A stretch of 5,241 nucleotides of DNA, from the NCBI GenBank assembly GCA_013697265.1, contig JACCXE010000232.1, forward strand, positions 1-5,241, read 5' to 3'. The DNA comes from Actinomycetota bacterium (GTDB lineage Bacteria; Actinomycetota; Acidimicrobiia; Acidimicrobiales; JACCXE01). How positions within the stretch are numbered: the first letter of the stretch is position 1; each line of letters starts with the position of its first letter. The position numbers and the translations under genes are program-made. Below the pieces are notes generated by a model, which made no database searches, was not told where the DNA came from, and saw only the letters and a program-made list of their open reading frames with translations. Shown in pieces: positions 1-5,241 of this stretch.

Positions 1-587
<587 letters not shown>

Positions 588-593
588 ACCTAA

Positions 594-2213
594 CTACCCG
601 AGCTCGCGCAGCGCGTCAGCCGGGCGAAGACGCGACGCCCGCAACGCTCCGGCGCCGCCGGCAACCAGGCCGCCACCCACGGCAAGAGCAACTCCGAGCA
701 ACAACACCGTTGGCTTCAAGGGCGCCGTGAGCAGGATCGTTTCCGAGGCCTTGCTTGAAAGAACTTTGCCCAGGCCGAAGCTCGACGTGAGCGGCCCGGC
801 CTGGGTATCGGCCGCCGCGTGCAGCGTTACCGACGATGACGTCACTGCGAATGCGGCGATCGCGCCGAGCGCGGCACCGATCAGTCCGCCGAGGGCACCT
901 TGGGTGAACGACTCGACGAGCACCTGACGCACGATCGTGCCTCGGGACCAGCCGAGGGCGGCGAGCGTGCCGAGTTCACGCACGCGCTTGGCCACCGATG
1001 ACAAGGTGAGCAACACCGCGATCATCACCGCGGCCACGATCGCCAGCGCGCCGAGCGCGATGCCCAGCCGGTTGGCCAGCGTGCCGGCCGACACGAGGGA
1101 ACCCGAGATCGAGTTGGCCAGATCCTTGGCGCTGGTGACCGATGCGCCGGGAAACGCGCGCTGGATCGACTTGGTTAGCGCCGGCACGTCGGACGCGTTG
1201 TCTGCGCGCACCAGCAACGTGTTGACGCGGTCGGGGCGACCCGACAGGTTCTGCAACACCGTAAGCGGCAGGTACACGTCGGCCGATTGGCCGCCTAGCG
1301 GGGGACGGGCGAGGCCGACGATCGTGTAGTTCTTGCCGTCGAGCGCGAGGTTGCTGCCAACCTTCAGGTTCTTACGGTTCGCGTAGCCCTCACCGAGCAC
1401 GACCGCGGTCGTCTCGCTGGGGGTCAGGAATCGTCCCTCGGTGATCTGCGCCTTGGTGATGAGGCCGAGCTCGGGACGCCGGGCGTCGACGCCGGCGGCC
1501 GTATAGGGCTCGGTCGCAAGGTCGGTCTGGGGCGGGTTCAAGACCTGCTTGATCACTTCGCGTGGCGTGGTGAACACCGCTGACAACTTCTTGAAACGGG
1601 CCGGCAGACAGCCCGGGCCTCCGCCGCTCGACGAGATGCAGTCGCCGATGGCGTTCCACTCGGCGGCGGTGGGTGGGGGGATGTTCTTCGTGACGCTGAC
1701 GTCTTTGCCCCCCGTCTGCGTCGTCGCTTCGATCGTCGGCACCTTGCCCTTTTGGTGCACGGCCAGCAGGCTCAGCGCGCCGGCGACTTCATCGACGCCG
1801 TCGAGGCCCGCGATCTTCGCGATCTGCGTGTCGGGGAACGTCAGTTGCGTTGCGGGCAAGAACAGCTCGCGCTCGAAGGTCGAGCCCGACGGGCCGAGCT
1901 TCGAGAAGTCGGTCTGGAACAGCGACTGGTTTTCGTCGACGAGCGAGTCAACTTCAGAATCGGCAAGTCCGCCGACGACCGCGGCGGTGTTGCCCGCGCC
2001 GGCCAGCGGTACCTCGATCGGCCGCGACACGACCAGGTCGGTACCAACCTTCGCCAAGGGGTCGAGGATCTTTGACTGCGCTTTGTCGAGGCCGGCCGAC
2101 AGGGCCGAGACGACCACAACCAAGCTCACGCCCACGGCAAGGCCGAGAACAGTGAGCACGGTGCGACCAAGCCGACGACGTAACTCGCGGTGAAGGTAAG
2201 TCAAATAGAACAT
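594..2213 (-). CDS. ABC transporter permease, MacB/FtsX family
   Basis: A 539-aa membrane protein with the MacB/FtsX layout. There is one N-terminal membrane segment (about residues 18-41), a large extracytoplasmic domain (about 45-380), then three membrane segments (about 381-404, 437-458 and 502-524). The cytoplasmic loop RELGTLAALGWSRGTIVRQ (412-430) and the C-terminal RASRLRPADALR (525-536) are typical of the FtsX fold. The extracytoplasmic part is long for this family. It contains the only two cysteines of the protein, C192 and C202, which flank a Ser/Gly-rich loop and could form a disulphide. The ATG at 2213 gives the expected basic, amphipathic N-terminus. A GGCGAGG ribosome-binding-like stretch (2231-2225) sits 11 nt upstream, slightly far. 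It is the first gene of an operon with the ATPase at 1-587. Such pairs export lipoproteins, peptides or drugs, or transmit force to cell-wall hydrolases; which applies here is unknown. Confidence 0.95.
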   Translation of the reverse strand: MFYLTYLHRELRRRLGRTVLTVLGLAVGVSLVVVVSALSAGLDKAQSKILDPLAKVGTDLVVSRPIEVPLAGAGNTAAVVGGLADSEVDSLVDENQSLFQTDFSKLGPSGSTFERELFLPATQLTFPDTQIAKIAGLDGVDEVAGALSLLAVHQKGKVPTIEATTQTGGKDVSVTKNIPPPTAAEWNAIGDCISSSGGGPGCLPARFKKLSAVFTTPREVIKQVLNPPQTDLATEPYTAAGVDARRPELGLITKAQITEGRFLTPSETTAVVLGEGYANRKNLKVGSNLALDGKNYTIVGLARPPLGGQSADVYLPLTVLQNLSGRPDRVNTLLVRADNASDVPALTKSIQRAFPGASVTSAKDLANSISGSLVSAGTLANRLGIALGALAIVAAVMIAVLLTLSSVAKRVRELGTLAALGWSRGTIVRQVLVESFTQGALGGLIGAALGAIAAFAVTSSSVTLHAAADTQAGPLTSSFGLGKVLSSKASETILLTAPLKPTVLLLGVALAVGGGLVAGGAGALRASRLRPADALRELG

Positions 2214-2252
2214 GCGGAATTTTGCCTCGCCCCCCAGAACGAAGCGGGGCCA

Positions 2253-2258
2253 ACGTTA
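2253..2258 (-). promoter_or_regulatory. Possible -10 box (TAACGT) for the ABC transporter operon
   Basis: Read on the minus strand, TAACGT matches the actinobacterial TAnnnT -10 consensus. It would start transcription near 2246, giving a leader of about 33 nt that contains the GGCGAGG ribosome-binding-like sequence. No convincing -35 hexamer is visible. The call rests on position and a weak consensus only. Confidence 0.3.
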
Positions 2259-2289
2259 GTGGGGTTGGGGCCGGGTCCCTGAGTCGGAC

Positions 2290-2295
2290 TACTTT
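2290..2295 (+). promoter_or_regulatory. Possible -10 box (TACTTT) for the zinc-ribbon gene, leaderless
   Basis: TACTTT fits TAnnnT and lies 8 nt before the ATG at 2304. Transcription could therefore start at or within a base or two of the start codon. There is no Shine-Dalgarno before this ATG, which fits a leaderless mRNA, common in actinobacteria. A TTGGGG at 2265-2270 is a poor -35 candidate with a 19-nt spacer. Confidence 0.35.
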
Positions 2296-2303
2296 CCGAT
2301 TCG

Positions 2304-2507
2304 ATGACCATTCGGTACCGCTGCACGGCTTGCGGCAACCTCACTCGCTTCACCGTGACCACAGCGCGGCGTAGCCGCGCCTTTCATCATTTCACCGTTG
2401 GGGGCGAACTCACGATCGAGGAAGAAGAAGTACTCGACGAGACCGTTGAATCGGTGGCGTGCCGCTGGTGCGGCCACGGCGACAAGGTCGAAGTCGCCGA
2501 CGACTAA
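2304..2507 (+). CDS. Small zinc-ribbon protein of unknown function (67 aa)
   Basis: I do not recognise a named family. The protein has two CxxC knuckles, C7-T-A-C10 near the N-terminus and C53-R-W-C56 near the C-terminus, the latter continuing as GHGD. This is the arrangement of a rubredoxin-like zinc ribbon. Between the knuckles lie a basic stretch (RRSRAFHHF, 22-30) and a run of four glutamates (39-42), followed by an acidic C-terminus. There is no signal peptide or membrane segment, so it is probably cytoplasmic. Codon use is normal for the window. The two well-spaced CxxC pairs argue strongly that the frame is real. The ATG at 2304 has no Shine-Dalgarno, but a TAnnnT box lies just upstream. 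It is divergent from the ABC operon and is followed by a structured spacer. A role in nucleic-acid or protein binding is typical of such ribbons, but nothing here proves it. Confidence 0.8.
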   Translation: MTIRYRCTACGNLTRFTVTTARRSRAFHHFTVGGELTIEEEEVLDETVESVACRWCGHGDKVEVADD

Positions 2508-2516
2508 CGCGTACGG

Positions 2517-2556
2517 CCGCGGTGGGGCGAGCGAAGCGAGGGGCCCCGCCTTGCGG
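2517..2556 (+). terminator. GC-rich stem-loop in the spacer after the zinc-ribbon gene
   Basis: CCGC+GGTGGGGC (2517-2528) pairs with GCCCCGCC (2543-2550) and, across a TT bulge, GCGG (2553-2556). That is 12 pairs including one G-T pair. The 14-nt loop (2529-2542) contains GCGAAGC (2531-2537). It begins 9 nt after the TAA of the zinc-ribbon gene and has no T-tract, so it could be an actinobacterial-type terminator or an intergenic palindromic repeat. This spacer (2508-2626) holds no convincing coding sequence. Confidence 0.4.
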
Positions 2557-2572
2557 AGGAGGCGTTCGGCCT

Positions 2573-2585
2573 GCGGGGTGCCCGC
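2573..2585 (+). other. Second short hairpin in the same spacer
   Basis: GCGGG (2573-2577) and CCCGC (2581-2585) are perfect arms around a 3-nt GTG loop. Together with the stem-loop at 2517-2556 this makes two hairpins in tandem before the next gene. No T-tract follows. It may be part of a terminator or just a product of high GC content. Confidence 0.25.
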
Positions 2586-2595
2586 CCGGGAAAGT

Positions 2596-2606
2596 GGTGT
2601 AACACC
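2596..2606 (+). promoter_or_regulatory. Perfect inverted repeat GGTGT-A-ACACC upstream of the five-cysteine gene
   Basis: The arms GGTGT and ACACC flank a single central A, 20 nt before the GTG start at 2627. Its place, just upstream of where a promoter -10 must lie (CATCAT at 2614-2619 is a weak candidate), suits an operator or activator site. The bound protein is unknown. Five-base arms can occur by chance. Confidence 0.3.
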
Positions 2607-2626
2607 CCTTCGTCATCATGTGAGTC

Positions 2627-2836
2627 GTGGACGAGCTTCCCCTTGTCATCGACTGTCAAACGTGCGTGGCGCGGATGAGCGAGGCGTGCGGAGACTGCAT
2701 CGTCACGTTCCTGTGCGACACGACCGGCGACGAGCCGGTGGTCGTAAACCAACCCGATGCGCGCGTGCTGCGTTTGCTCCACGACGGTGGCCTCATTCCC
2801 GGCAATCGGCACCAACCGCGCGCCGCGGCGAGCTAG
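2627..2836 (+). CDS. Small five-cysteine protein of unknown function (69 aa)
   Basis: I cannot name this family; from memory, similar small proteins occur in other actinobacteria, but I cannot check this. The cysteines are C10-x2-C13-x7-C21-x2-C24-x5-C30, all in the first half, in the order DCQTC...ACGDC...FLC. Four could bind zinc or an Fe-S cluster and the fifth could be redox active. The second half (about 38-62) contains a probable helix, ARVLRLLHDGGLIP, with no membrane segment or signal peptide. The GTG at 2627 is the first usable start, because an in-frame TGA lies at 2621-2623. No Shine-Dalgarno is visible, so it may be leaderless. The stop at 2834-2836 sits inside a 10-bp palindrome, GAGCTAGCTC. 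It lies upstream of sepH with an 80-bp gap that appears to contain its own promoter, so co-transcription is uncertain. Confidence 0.75.
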   Translation: MDELPLVIDCQTCVARMSEACGDCIVTFLCDTTGDEPVVVNQPDARVLRLLHDGGLIPGNRHQPRAAAS

Positions 2837-2853
2837 CTCAGATCCCCTAAATA

Positions 2854-2879
2854 GGCGGGTCGCGGTGGTACCGTCCGCC
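2854..2879 (+). other. Imperfect stem-loop between the five-cysteine gene and sepH
   Basis: GGCGG (2854-2858) pairs with CCGCC (2875-2879), and CGGT (2863-2866) pairs with ACCG (2870-2873) around a GGT loop. An asymmetric internal loop separates the two helices. The downstream arm contains the candidate -10 box of sepH. As RNA it could help end the upstream transcript; as DNA it could be a protein-binding site over the promoter. No T-tract follows. Confidence 0.3.
2869..2874 (+). promoter_or_regulatory. Candidate -10 box (TACCGT) for sepH
   Basis: TACCGT matches TAnnnT and occurs again, with flanking G and C conserved (GTACCGTC), directly before queG. Transcription would start near 2881, leaving a leader of about 36 nt that carries the sepH ribosome-binding site. 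No clear -35 hexamer is visible (CCTAAA at the 17-nt spacing). Confidence 0.45.
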
Positions 2880-2901
2880 CGCGTCCCAGGTGCGGGCGAG
2901 A

Positions 2902-2908
2902 AGAGGGA
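2902..2908 (+). promoter_or_regulatory. Shine-Dalgarno site (AGAGGGA) that sets the sepH start
   Basis: AGAGGGA lies 8 nt before the GTG at 2917, an ideal spacing. It falls inside the reading frame if the earlier GTG at 2890 is used, so it favours the later start. The later start also gives the short N-terminal strand typical of SepH. Confidence 0.65.
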
Positions 2909-2916
2909 CTTTGACC

Positions 2917-4128
2917 GTGCAACGTCTGCATGTCGTGGGGTTCACCAAGGATCACGAAGGGCTGATTCTCAGTGTTCGGCGCGGAACGAAAACGGGTGCC
3001 TACACCGTCGAAGTCGACGCGAACTTCGAAGAAGTGCTCGCCGAACTGATCAAAGAGCGCGGCGGCGAAGCCGAACCCCGCATTCCTCGGGCTGAGTCGC
3101 AGCTTTCGGTCCGTGAGATGCAGCAGCGTCTGCGTTCGGGTCAGTCGATCCACCAGGTCGCCCGGGCCGCCGGCGTCACCGACGAATGGGTGTCGCGGTT
3201 CGCGGTGCCCATCCAGGCTGAGCAGACCCAAGTCATCCGCCAGGCCTTCGACCTGACGTTCTCGAAACAACGCCTCGGGGTGTCGTCCCAGCCACTCGGG
3301 GTGTCGGTGTGGTGGAACTTGCAAGACAAGTCGGCCAGCCTCGACGAGGAGCAGTGGGAGAACGGCTGGTCCGCGTTTCTGGTGCGTGACGCGCAGTGGG
3401 TGGTGCGGTTCGAATACGAGATGCGCAAGCGTCGCCAGTCCGCCGAGTGGGAAGTGGACCTCCGCGCCGGAACTCTTACCTCGCGCAACCGGCTTGCCAC
3501 CGGTCTGGGCTACGTCGAGGCCGGCCGCCGCCGCCGCCTTGGCCCTCCGCCGCCCGTGGCCGGAGGTTTGGTCACCCGGCCCGCACCGGCGGCCGAAGCG
3601 CCACCCTCATCGTCTCCGCCCGCACCCGAGCCTGACGCCGCGCCCGCCGCTACCGCGTCGAAGCGCCGTGCGGCGCGCCGAGCGGCGGCGAAGAAGTCGC
3701 CCGTCGGCAAGAAGGCTGCACCGGCCAGGCGGTCCGTCGTCAAGAGGTCGGCCGCGAAAAAGGCTCCGGCAAGGAAAGTGGTCGCGAGAAAAGCTCCGGC
3801 CAAGAAAGCGGGCCGCAACGCGGTCGCCAAGAAGTCGGCGGCCAAGCGAACGAGCGTGAAGAAGGCGGCGCCCCGACGGCCCGCGGCGAAGAAACTCGCG
3901 CCGCGCGCCGGTGCGAAAAGGCCACCCCGGAAAGCTGCACCCCAGCGGGCGCTGCCGCCGGCCCCCCGGCCAATGATCGCCGAGCCGTCGGCCAATCACG
4001 CGCCGATTCGCCCCCCGGTGCTCTCTGCGGTGCGGCCCCGCGAGGCCGTACCCACAGACCCGCAGCCCCCGATTACTCCACCGCCCGTGCCTTCTACGGG
4101 CCGGCGTCGCCTCTTCGGCCGCCGATAG
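2917..4128 (+). CDS. sepH: SepH cell-division protein (DUF3071) with a histone-H1-like basic tail
   Basis: SepH is an actinobacterial cytoplasmic protein that binds FtsZ and promotes its assembly at the septum. This 403-aa copy starts with the DUF3071 domain (about 1-200): an N-terminal strand region, the helix-turn-helix-like segment LSVREMQQRLRSGQSIHQVA and following residues (63-110), then a Trp-rich part (131-200). In studied homologues the helix-turn-helix segment is needed for FtsZ interaction. A Pro/Ala-rich linker follows (204-247), then a 94-residue tail (248-341) with 21 Lys, 16 Arg and no acidic residues, built of AAKK/KAPAK units. A second Pro-rich stretch (342-394) precedes a basic GRRRLFGRR end. 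From memory, Streptomyces homologues end in a conserved PSW(D/E)-type motif; I do not see a clear match. A GTG at 2890 would add nine residues, but the Shine-Dalgarno supports 2917. Disordered tails are usual in this family; one so purely basic is notable and suggests DNA contact, which is inference. Confidence 0.9.
   Translation: MQRLHVVGFTKDHEGLILSVRRGTKTGAYTVEVDANFEEVLAELIKERGGEAEPRIPRAESQLSVREMQQRLRSGQSIHQVARAAGVTDEWVSRFAVPIQAEQTQVIRQAFDLTFSKQRLGVSSQPLGVSVWWNLQDKSASLDEEQWENGWSAFLVRDAQWVVRFEYEMRKRRQSAEWEVDLRAGTLTSRNRLATGLGYVEAGRRRRLGPPPPVAGGLVTRPAPAAEAPPSSSPPAPEPDAAPAATASKRRAARRAAAKKSPVGKKAAPARRSVVKRSAAKKAPARKVVARKAPAKKAGRNAVAKKSAAKRTSVKKAAPRRPAAKKLAPRAGAKRPPRKAAPQRALPPAPRPMIAEPSANHAPIRPPVLSAVRPREAVPTDPQPPITPPPVPSTGRRRLFGRR
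3274..3306 (+). repeat. 12-nt direct repeat, 21-nt period, inside sepH
   Basis: CTCGGGGTGTCG occurs at 3274-3285 and again at 3295-3306. The period is seven codons, so the protein reads LGVS twice (LGVSSQPLGVSV, about residues 120-131). It lies between the helix-turn-helix segment and the Trp-rich part of DUF3071. It may be a small in-frame duplication or chance. Confidence 0.55.
3751..3810 (+). repeat. Two-copy 30-nt tandem repeat in the SepH basic tail
   Basis: The 30-nt units 3751-3780 and 3781-3810 match at 24 of 30 positions and are in frame. They encode AAKKAPARKV followed by VARKAPAKKA. Similarity at the DNA level, not only in amino acids, suggests the tail grew by in-frame duplication. 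The surrounding tail (3658-3939) has more degenerate units of the same kind. Confidence 0.7.
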
Positions 4129-4150
4129 GTCCACGCGCCGGGCGGTCGCG

Positions 4151-4156
4151 TACCGT
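4151..4156 (+). promoter_or_regulatory. Candidate -10 box (TACCGT) for a leaderless queG transcript
   Basis: TACCGT ends 6 nt before the GTG at 4163, so transcription would start at the start codon itself. No Shine-Dalgarno precedes this GTG, which agrees with a leaderless mRNA. The same GTACCGTC octamer precedes sepH. The box lies within the 34-nt gap after the sepH stop codon; no -35 hexamer is evident. Confidence 0.5.
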
Positions 4157-4162
4157 CATGGG

Positions 4163-5241
4163 GTGACCGCGACCGCCGTTGGCACGCCTTTGCGACGTGA
4201 CGCCGCGCTTACCGAGCGCGTCCTCGCCGCCGGTCGCGCCGCGGGATTGGTGGCGGTCGGCGCCACCACGGCCGAGCCGTTCGTGGACACGCGCACCGAT
4301 CTCGAGGTCCGCCGAGCCGCCGGTTACGCCTCGTCTATGCAGTTCACGTACCGCAACCCGGCCCGCTCCACCGAGCCGGGTCGCATTCTCGAAGGCGCCC
4401 GCAGCATCGTGGCCGCGGCCTGGCCTACCGACGCGGCGCCCGCGCCGGATGCGCCGACGCATGGGGGGCGGATCGCGCGTTACGTGTGGCGGGACCATTA
4501 CGGCGCCCTGCGTCACGCGCTTGAGGCCATGGGTGCGGTCTTGCGCGAAGCCGGGTTCGAGGCGGTCGTGGTGTCCGACGACAACGCGCTGGTCGATCGG
4601 GCCGTTGCCCACCGCGCCGGGCTCGGGTGGTACGGCAAGAACGCCAACGTGCTCGTTCCCGGTCATGGCTCGTGGGTGGTGCTCGGCTCGGTCGTCACCA
4701 ACGCCGCGCTGGTGCCCGCCGACGCGCCCGTCGCCGATGCCTGCGGTTCGTGCCAGCGCTGTGTAGACGGCTGCCCGACCGGCGCAATCGTGGCGCCCGG
4801 TGTGGTCGACGCCCGCCGGTGCCTGGCCTGGCTCGTGCAAGCGGAAGGCACGTTCCCCCTTGAGCACCGCGTCGCCCTGGGCGACCGCATCTACGGCTGT
4901 GACGACTGCCAAGAAGTCTGCCCGCCCGCCCGGGTGGTTACCCGCCGCGAAATGAACGGTGCGTCCTCATCCACCTCGGAGGTGCATGAGGACGCACAGT
5001 TCGTGGATCTGGTGGACACGGTGCGGGCGACCGACGACGAGTTGCTCGCCGCTCACGGCCGTTGGTACATCGCGCGTCGCGACCCTCGACACATCAGGCG
5101 CAACGCGCTGATCGCCCTCGGCAACACGGCCGACCCCTCCGACGAACTCGTAGTCACATTGCTGTGCGCGACGGCCGAAAGTGGCGACGAGTTACTGGCT
5201 GAGCACGCGCAATGGGCGCTGCGCCGCATCGCAGAGCGGCA
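4163..5241 (+). CDS. queG: Epoxyqueuosine reductase QueG (C-terminal end cut by window)
   Basis: QueG is a cobalamin-dependent iron-sulphur enzyme that reduces epoxyqueuosine to queuosine at wobble position 34 of tRNAs for Asp, Asn, His and Tyr. 359 codons are visible. The N-terminal cobalamin-binding part runs to about residue 190 and includes RAGLGWYGKN (151-160). D139 aligns with the proposed catalytic Asp of the family; a Pro usual three residues later is Ala here. The cysteines C194, C197, C200, C204, C220, C246, C249 and C253 match the two [4Fe-4S] sites of QueG. A linker (about 257-280) carries a striking palindrome, and a HEAT-like tail (about 300-357) follows with RWYIARRDPR and RRNALIALGN. 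Typical length is 310-380 aa, so only a few residues should be missing. There is no Tat signal, which argues against a reductive dehalogenase. The GTG at 4163 was chosen from the -10 spacing and the family N-terminus. Confidence 0.95.
   Translation, partial: MTATAVGTPLRRDAALTERVLAAGRAAGLVAVGATTAEPFVDTRTDLEVRRAAGYASSMQFTYRNPARSTEPGRILEGARSIVAAAWPTDAAPAPDAPTHGGRIARYVWRDHYGALRHALEAMGAVLREAGFEAVVVSDDNALVDRAVAHRAGLGWYGKNANVLVPGHGSWVVLGSVVTNAALVPADAPVADACGSCQRCVDGCPTGAIVAPGVVDARRCLAWLVQAEGTFPLEHRVALGDRIYGCDDCQEVCPPARVVTRREMNGASSSTSEVHEDAQFVDLVDTVRATDDELLAAHGRWYIARRDPRHIRRNALIALGNTADPSDELVVTLLCATAESGDELLAEHAQWALRRIAER
4959..4997. repeat. 39-bp near-perfect palindrome inside queG
   Basis: GTGCGTCCTCAT (4959-4970) and ATGAGGACGCAC (4986-4997) are perfectly complementary 12-nt arms. 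Inside them CACCTC (4972-4977) and GAGGTG (4979-4984) are also complementary around a single central G (4978). Only the pair 4971/4985 (C opposite C) fails, so 18 of 19 symmetric positions match. As RNA it would form a 17-bp hairpin with one mismatch and a CGG loop. Its length is a multiple of three and it encodes part of the non-conserved, Ser/Thr-rich linker (residues 266-279) of QueG. It may be a small mobile palindromic repeat, a protein-binding site or an RNA control element. Confidence 0.85.

Noticed and set aside
1549..2193. Plus-strand open frame of 214 codons opposite the permease
   Set aside because: It mirrors the permease coding sequence; Ser/Thr/Pro/Arg-rich shadow composition and no domain.
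2508..2626. A tRNA or small RNA gene in the structured spacer
   Set aside because: No cloverleaf, no conserved T-loop sequence and no promoter-terminator arrangement for a separate RNA; only two simple hairpins.
2304..2836. Toxin-antitoxin pair made of the two small genes
   Set aside because: The genes are separated by 119 bp with hairpins and apparent separate promoters, and both look like metal-binding proteins rather than a toxin and its antidote.
2830..2839. Perfect 10-bp palindrome GAGCTAGCTC over the stop codon of the five-cysteine gene
   Set aside because: Too short, without a loop, and built partly of the stop codon; likely chance.
2833..3324. Minus-strand open frame of 163 codons opposite the SepH N-terminus
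   Set aside because: Overlaps the conserved DUF3071 coding region and shows no motif of its own.
3658..3939. A separate histone-H1-like or nucleoid-protein gene
   Set aside because: The basic region is in frame with and continuous from the DUF3071 domain, with no stop, Shine-Dalgarno or start between them.
4094..4912. Long minus-strand open frame (272 codons) opposite queG
   Set aside because: The plus strand here encodes an unmistakable QueG with all cluster cysteines; the opposite frame has composition typical of high-GC shadow frames and no recognisable motif.
4163..5241. Reductive dehalogenase instead of QueG
   Set aside because: The families share cobalamin and two Fe-S clusters, but there is no Tat signal, and the AGLGWYGKN motif, cysteine spacing and HEAT-like tail are those of QueG.

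Overview
This is a high-GC window (roughly two thirds G+C by eye) that reads as an ordinary actinobacterial chromosome segment. The best taxonomic marker is a SepH (DUF3071) cell-division protein, a family confined to Actinomycetota. GTG starts, apparently leaderless genes and TAnnnT-type -10 boxes fit this. My guess is class Acidimicrobiia, from the general look of the proteins; the sequence alone does not prove it.

Layout. Positions 1-2213 (minus strand) hold a two-gene ABC transporter operon: a MacB/FtsX-type permease (594-2213), then its LolD/MacB-type ATPase (1-587), which runs off the left edge before its H-loop. A 90-bp divergent intergenic region separates this operon from a plus-strand run. 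That run contains a 67-aa zinc-ribbon protein (2304-2507), a structured 119-bp spacer, a 69-aa five-cysteine protein (2627-2836), sepH (2917-4128) and queG (4163 to the right edge, almost complete).

How the genes relate. The permease and ATPase should form one exporter or mechanotransmission complex of unknown substrate. SepH stimulates FtsZ assembly in the actinobacteria studied; this copy carries a long lysine/arginine/alanine-rich, histone-H1-like tail. QueG performs the last step of queuosine synthesis in tRNA. I see no functional link between SepH, QueG and the two small cysteine-rich proteins beyond shared orientation. The sequence suggests each has its own promoter.

Most striking non-gene signal. 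A 39-bp near-perfect palindrome lies inside the queG reading frame (4959-4997), in the variable linker between the Fe-S domain and the HEAT-like tail. Smaller structured elements occur at 2517-2556, 2596-2606 and 2854-2879. I did not find a convincing new multi-gene system. The palindrome, the SepH tail and the two uncharacterised cysteine proteins are what deserve a second look.
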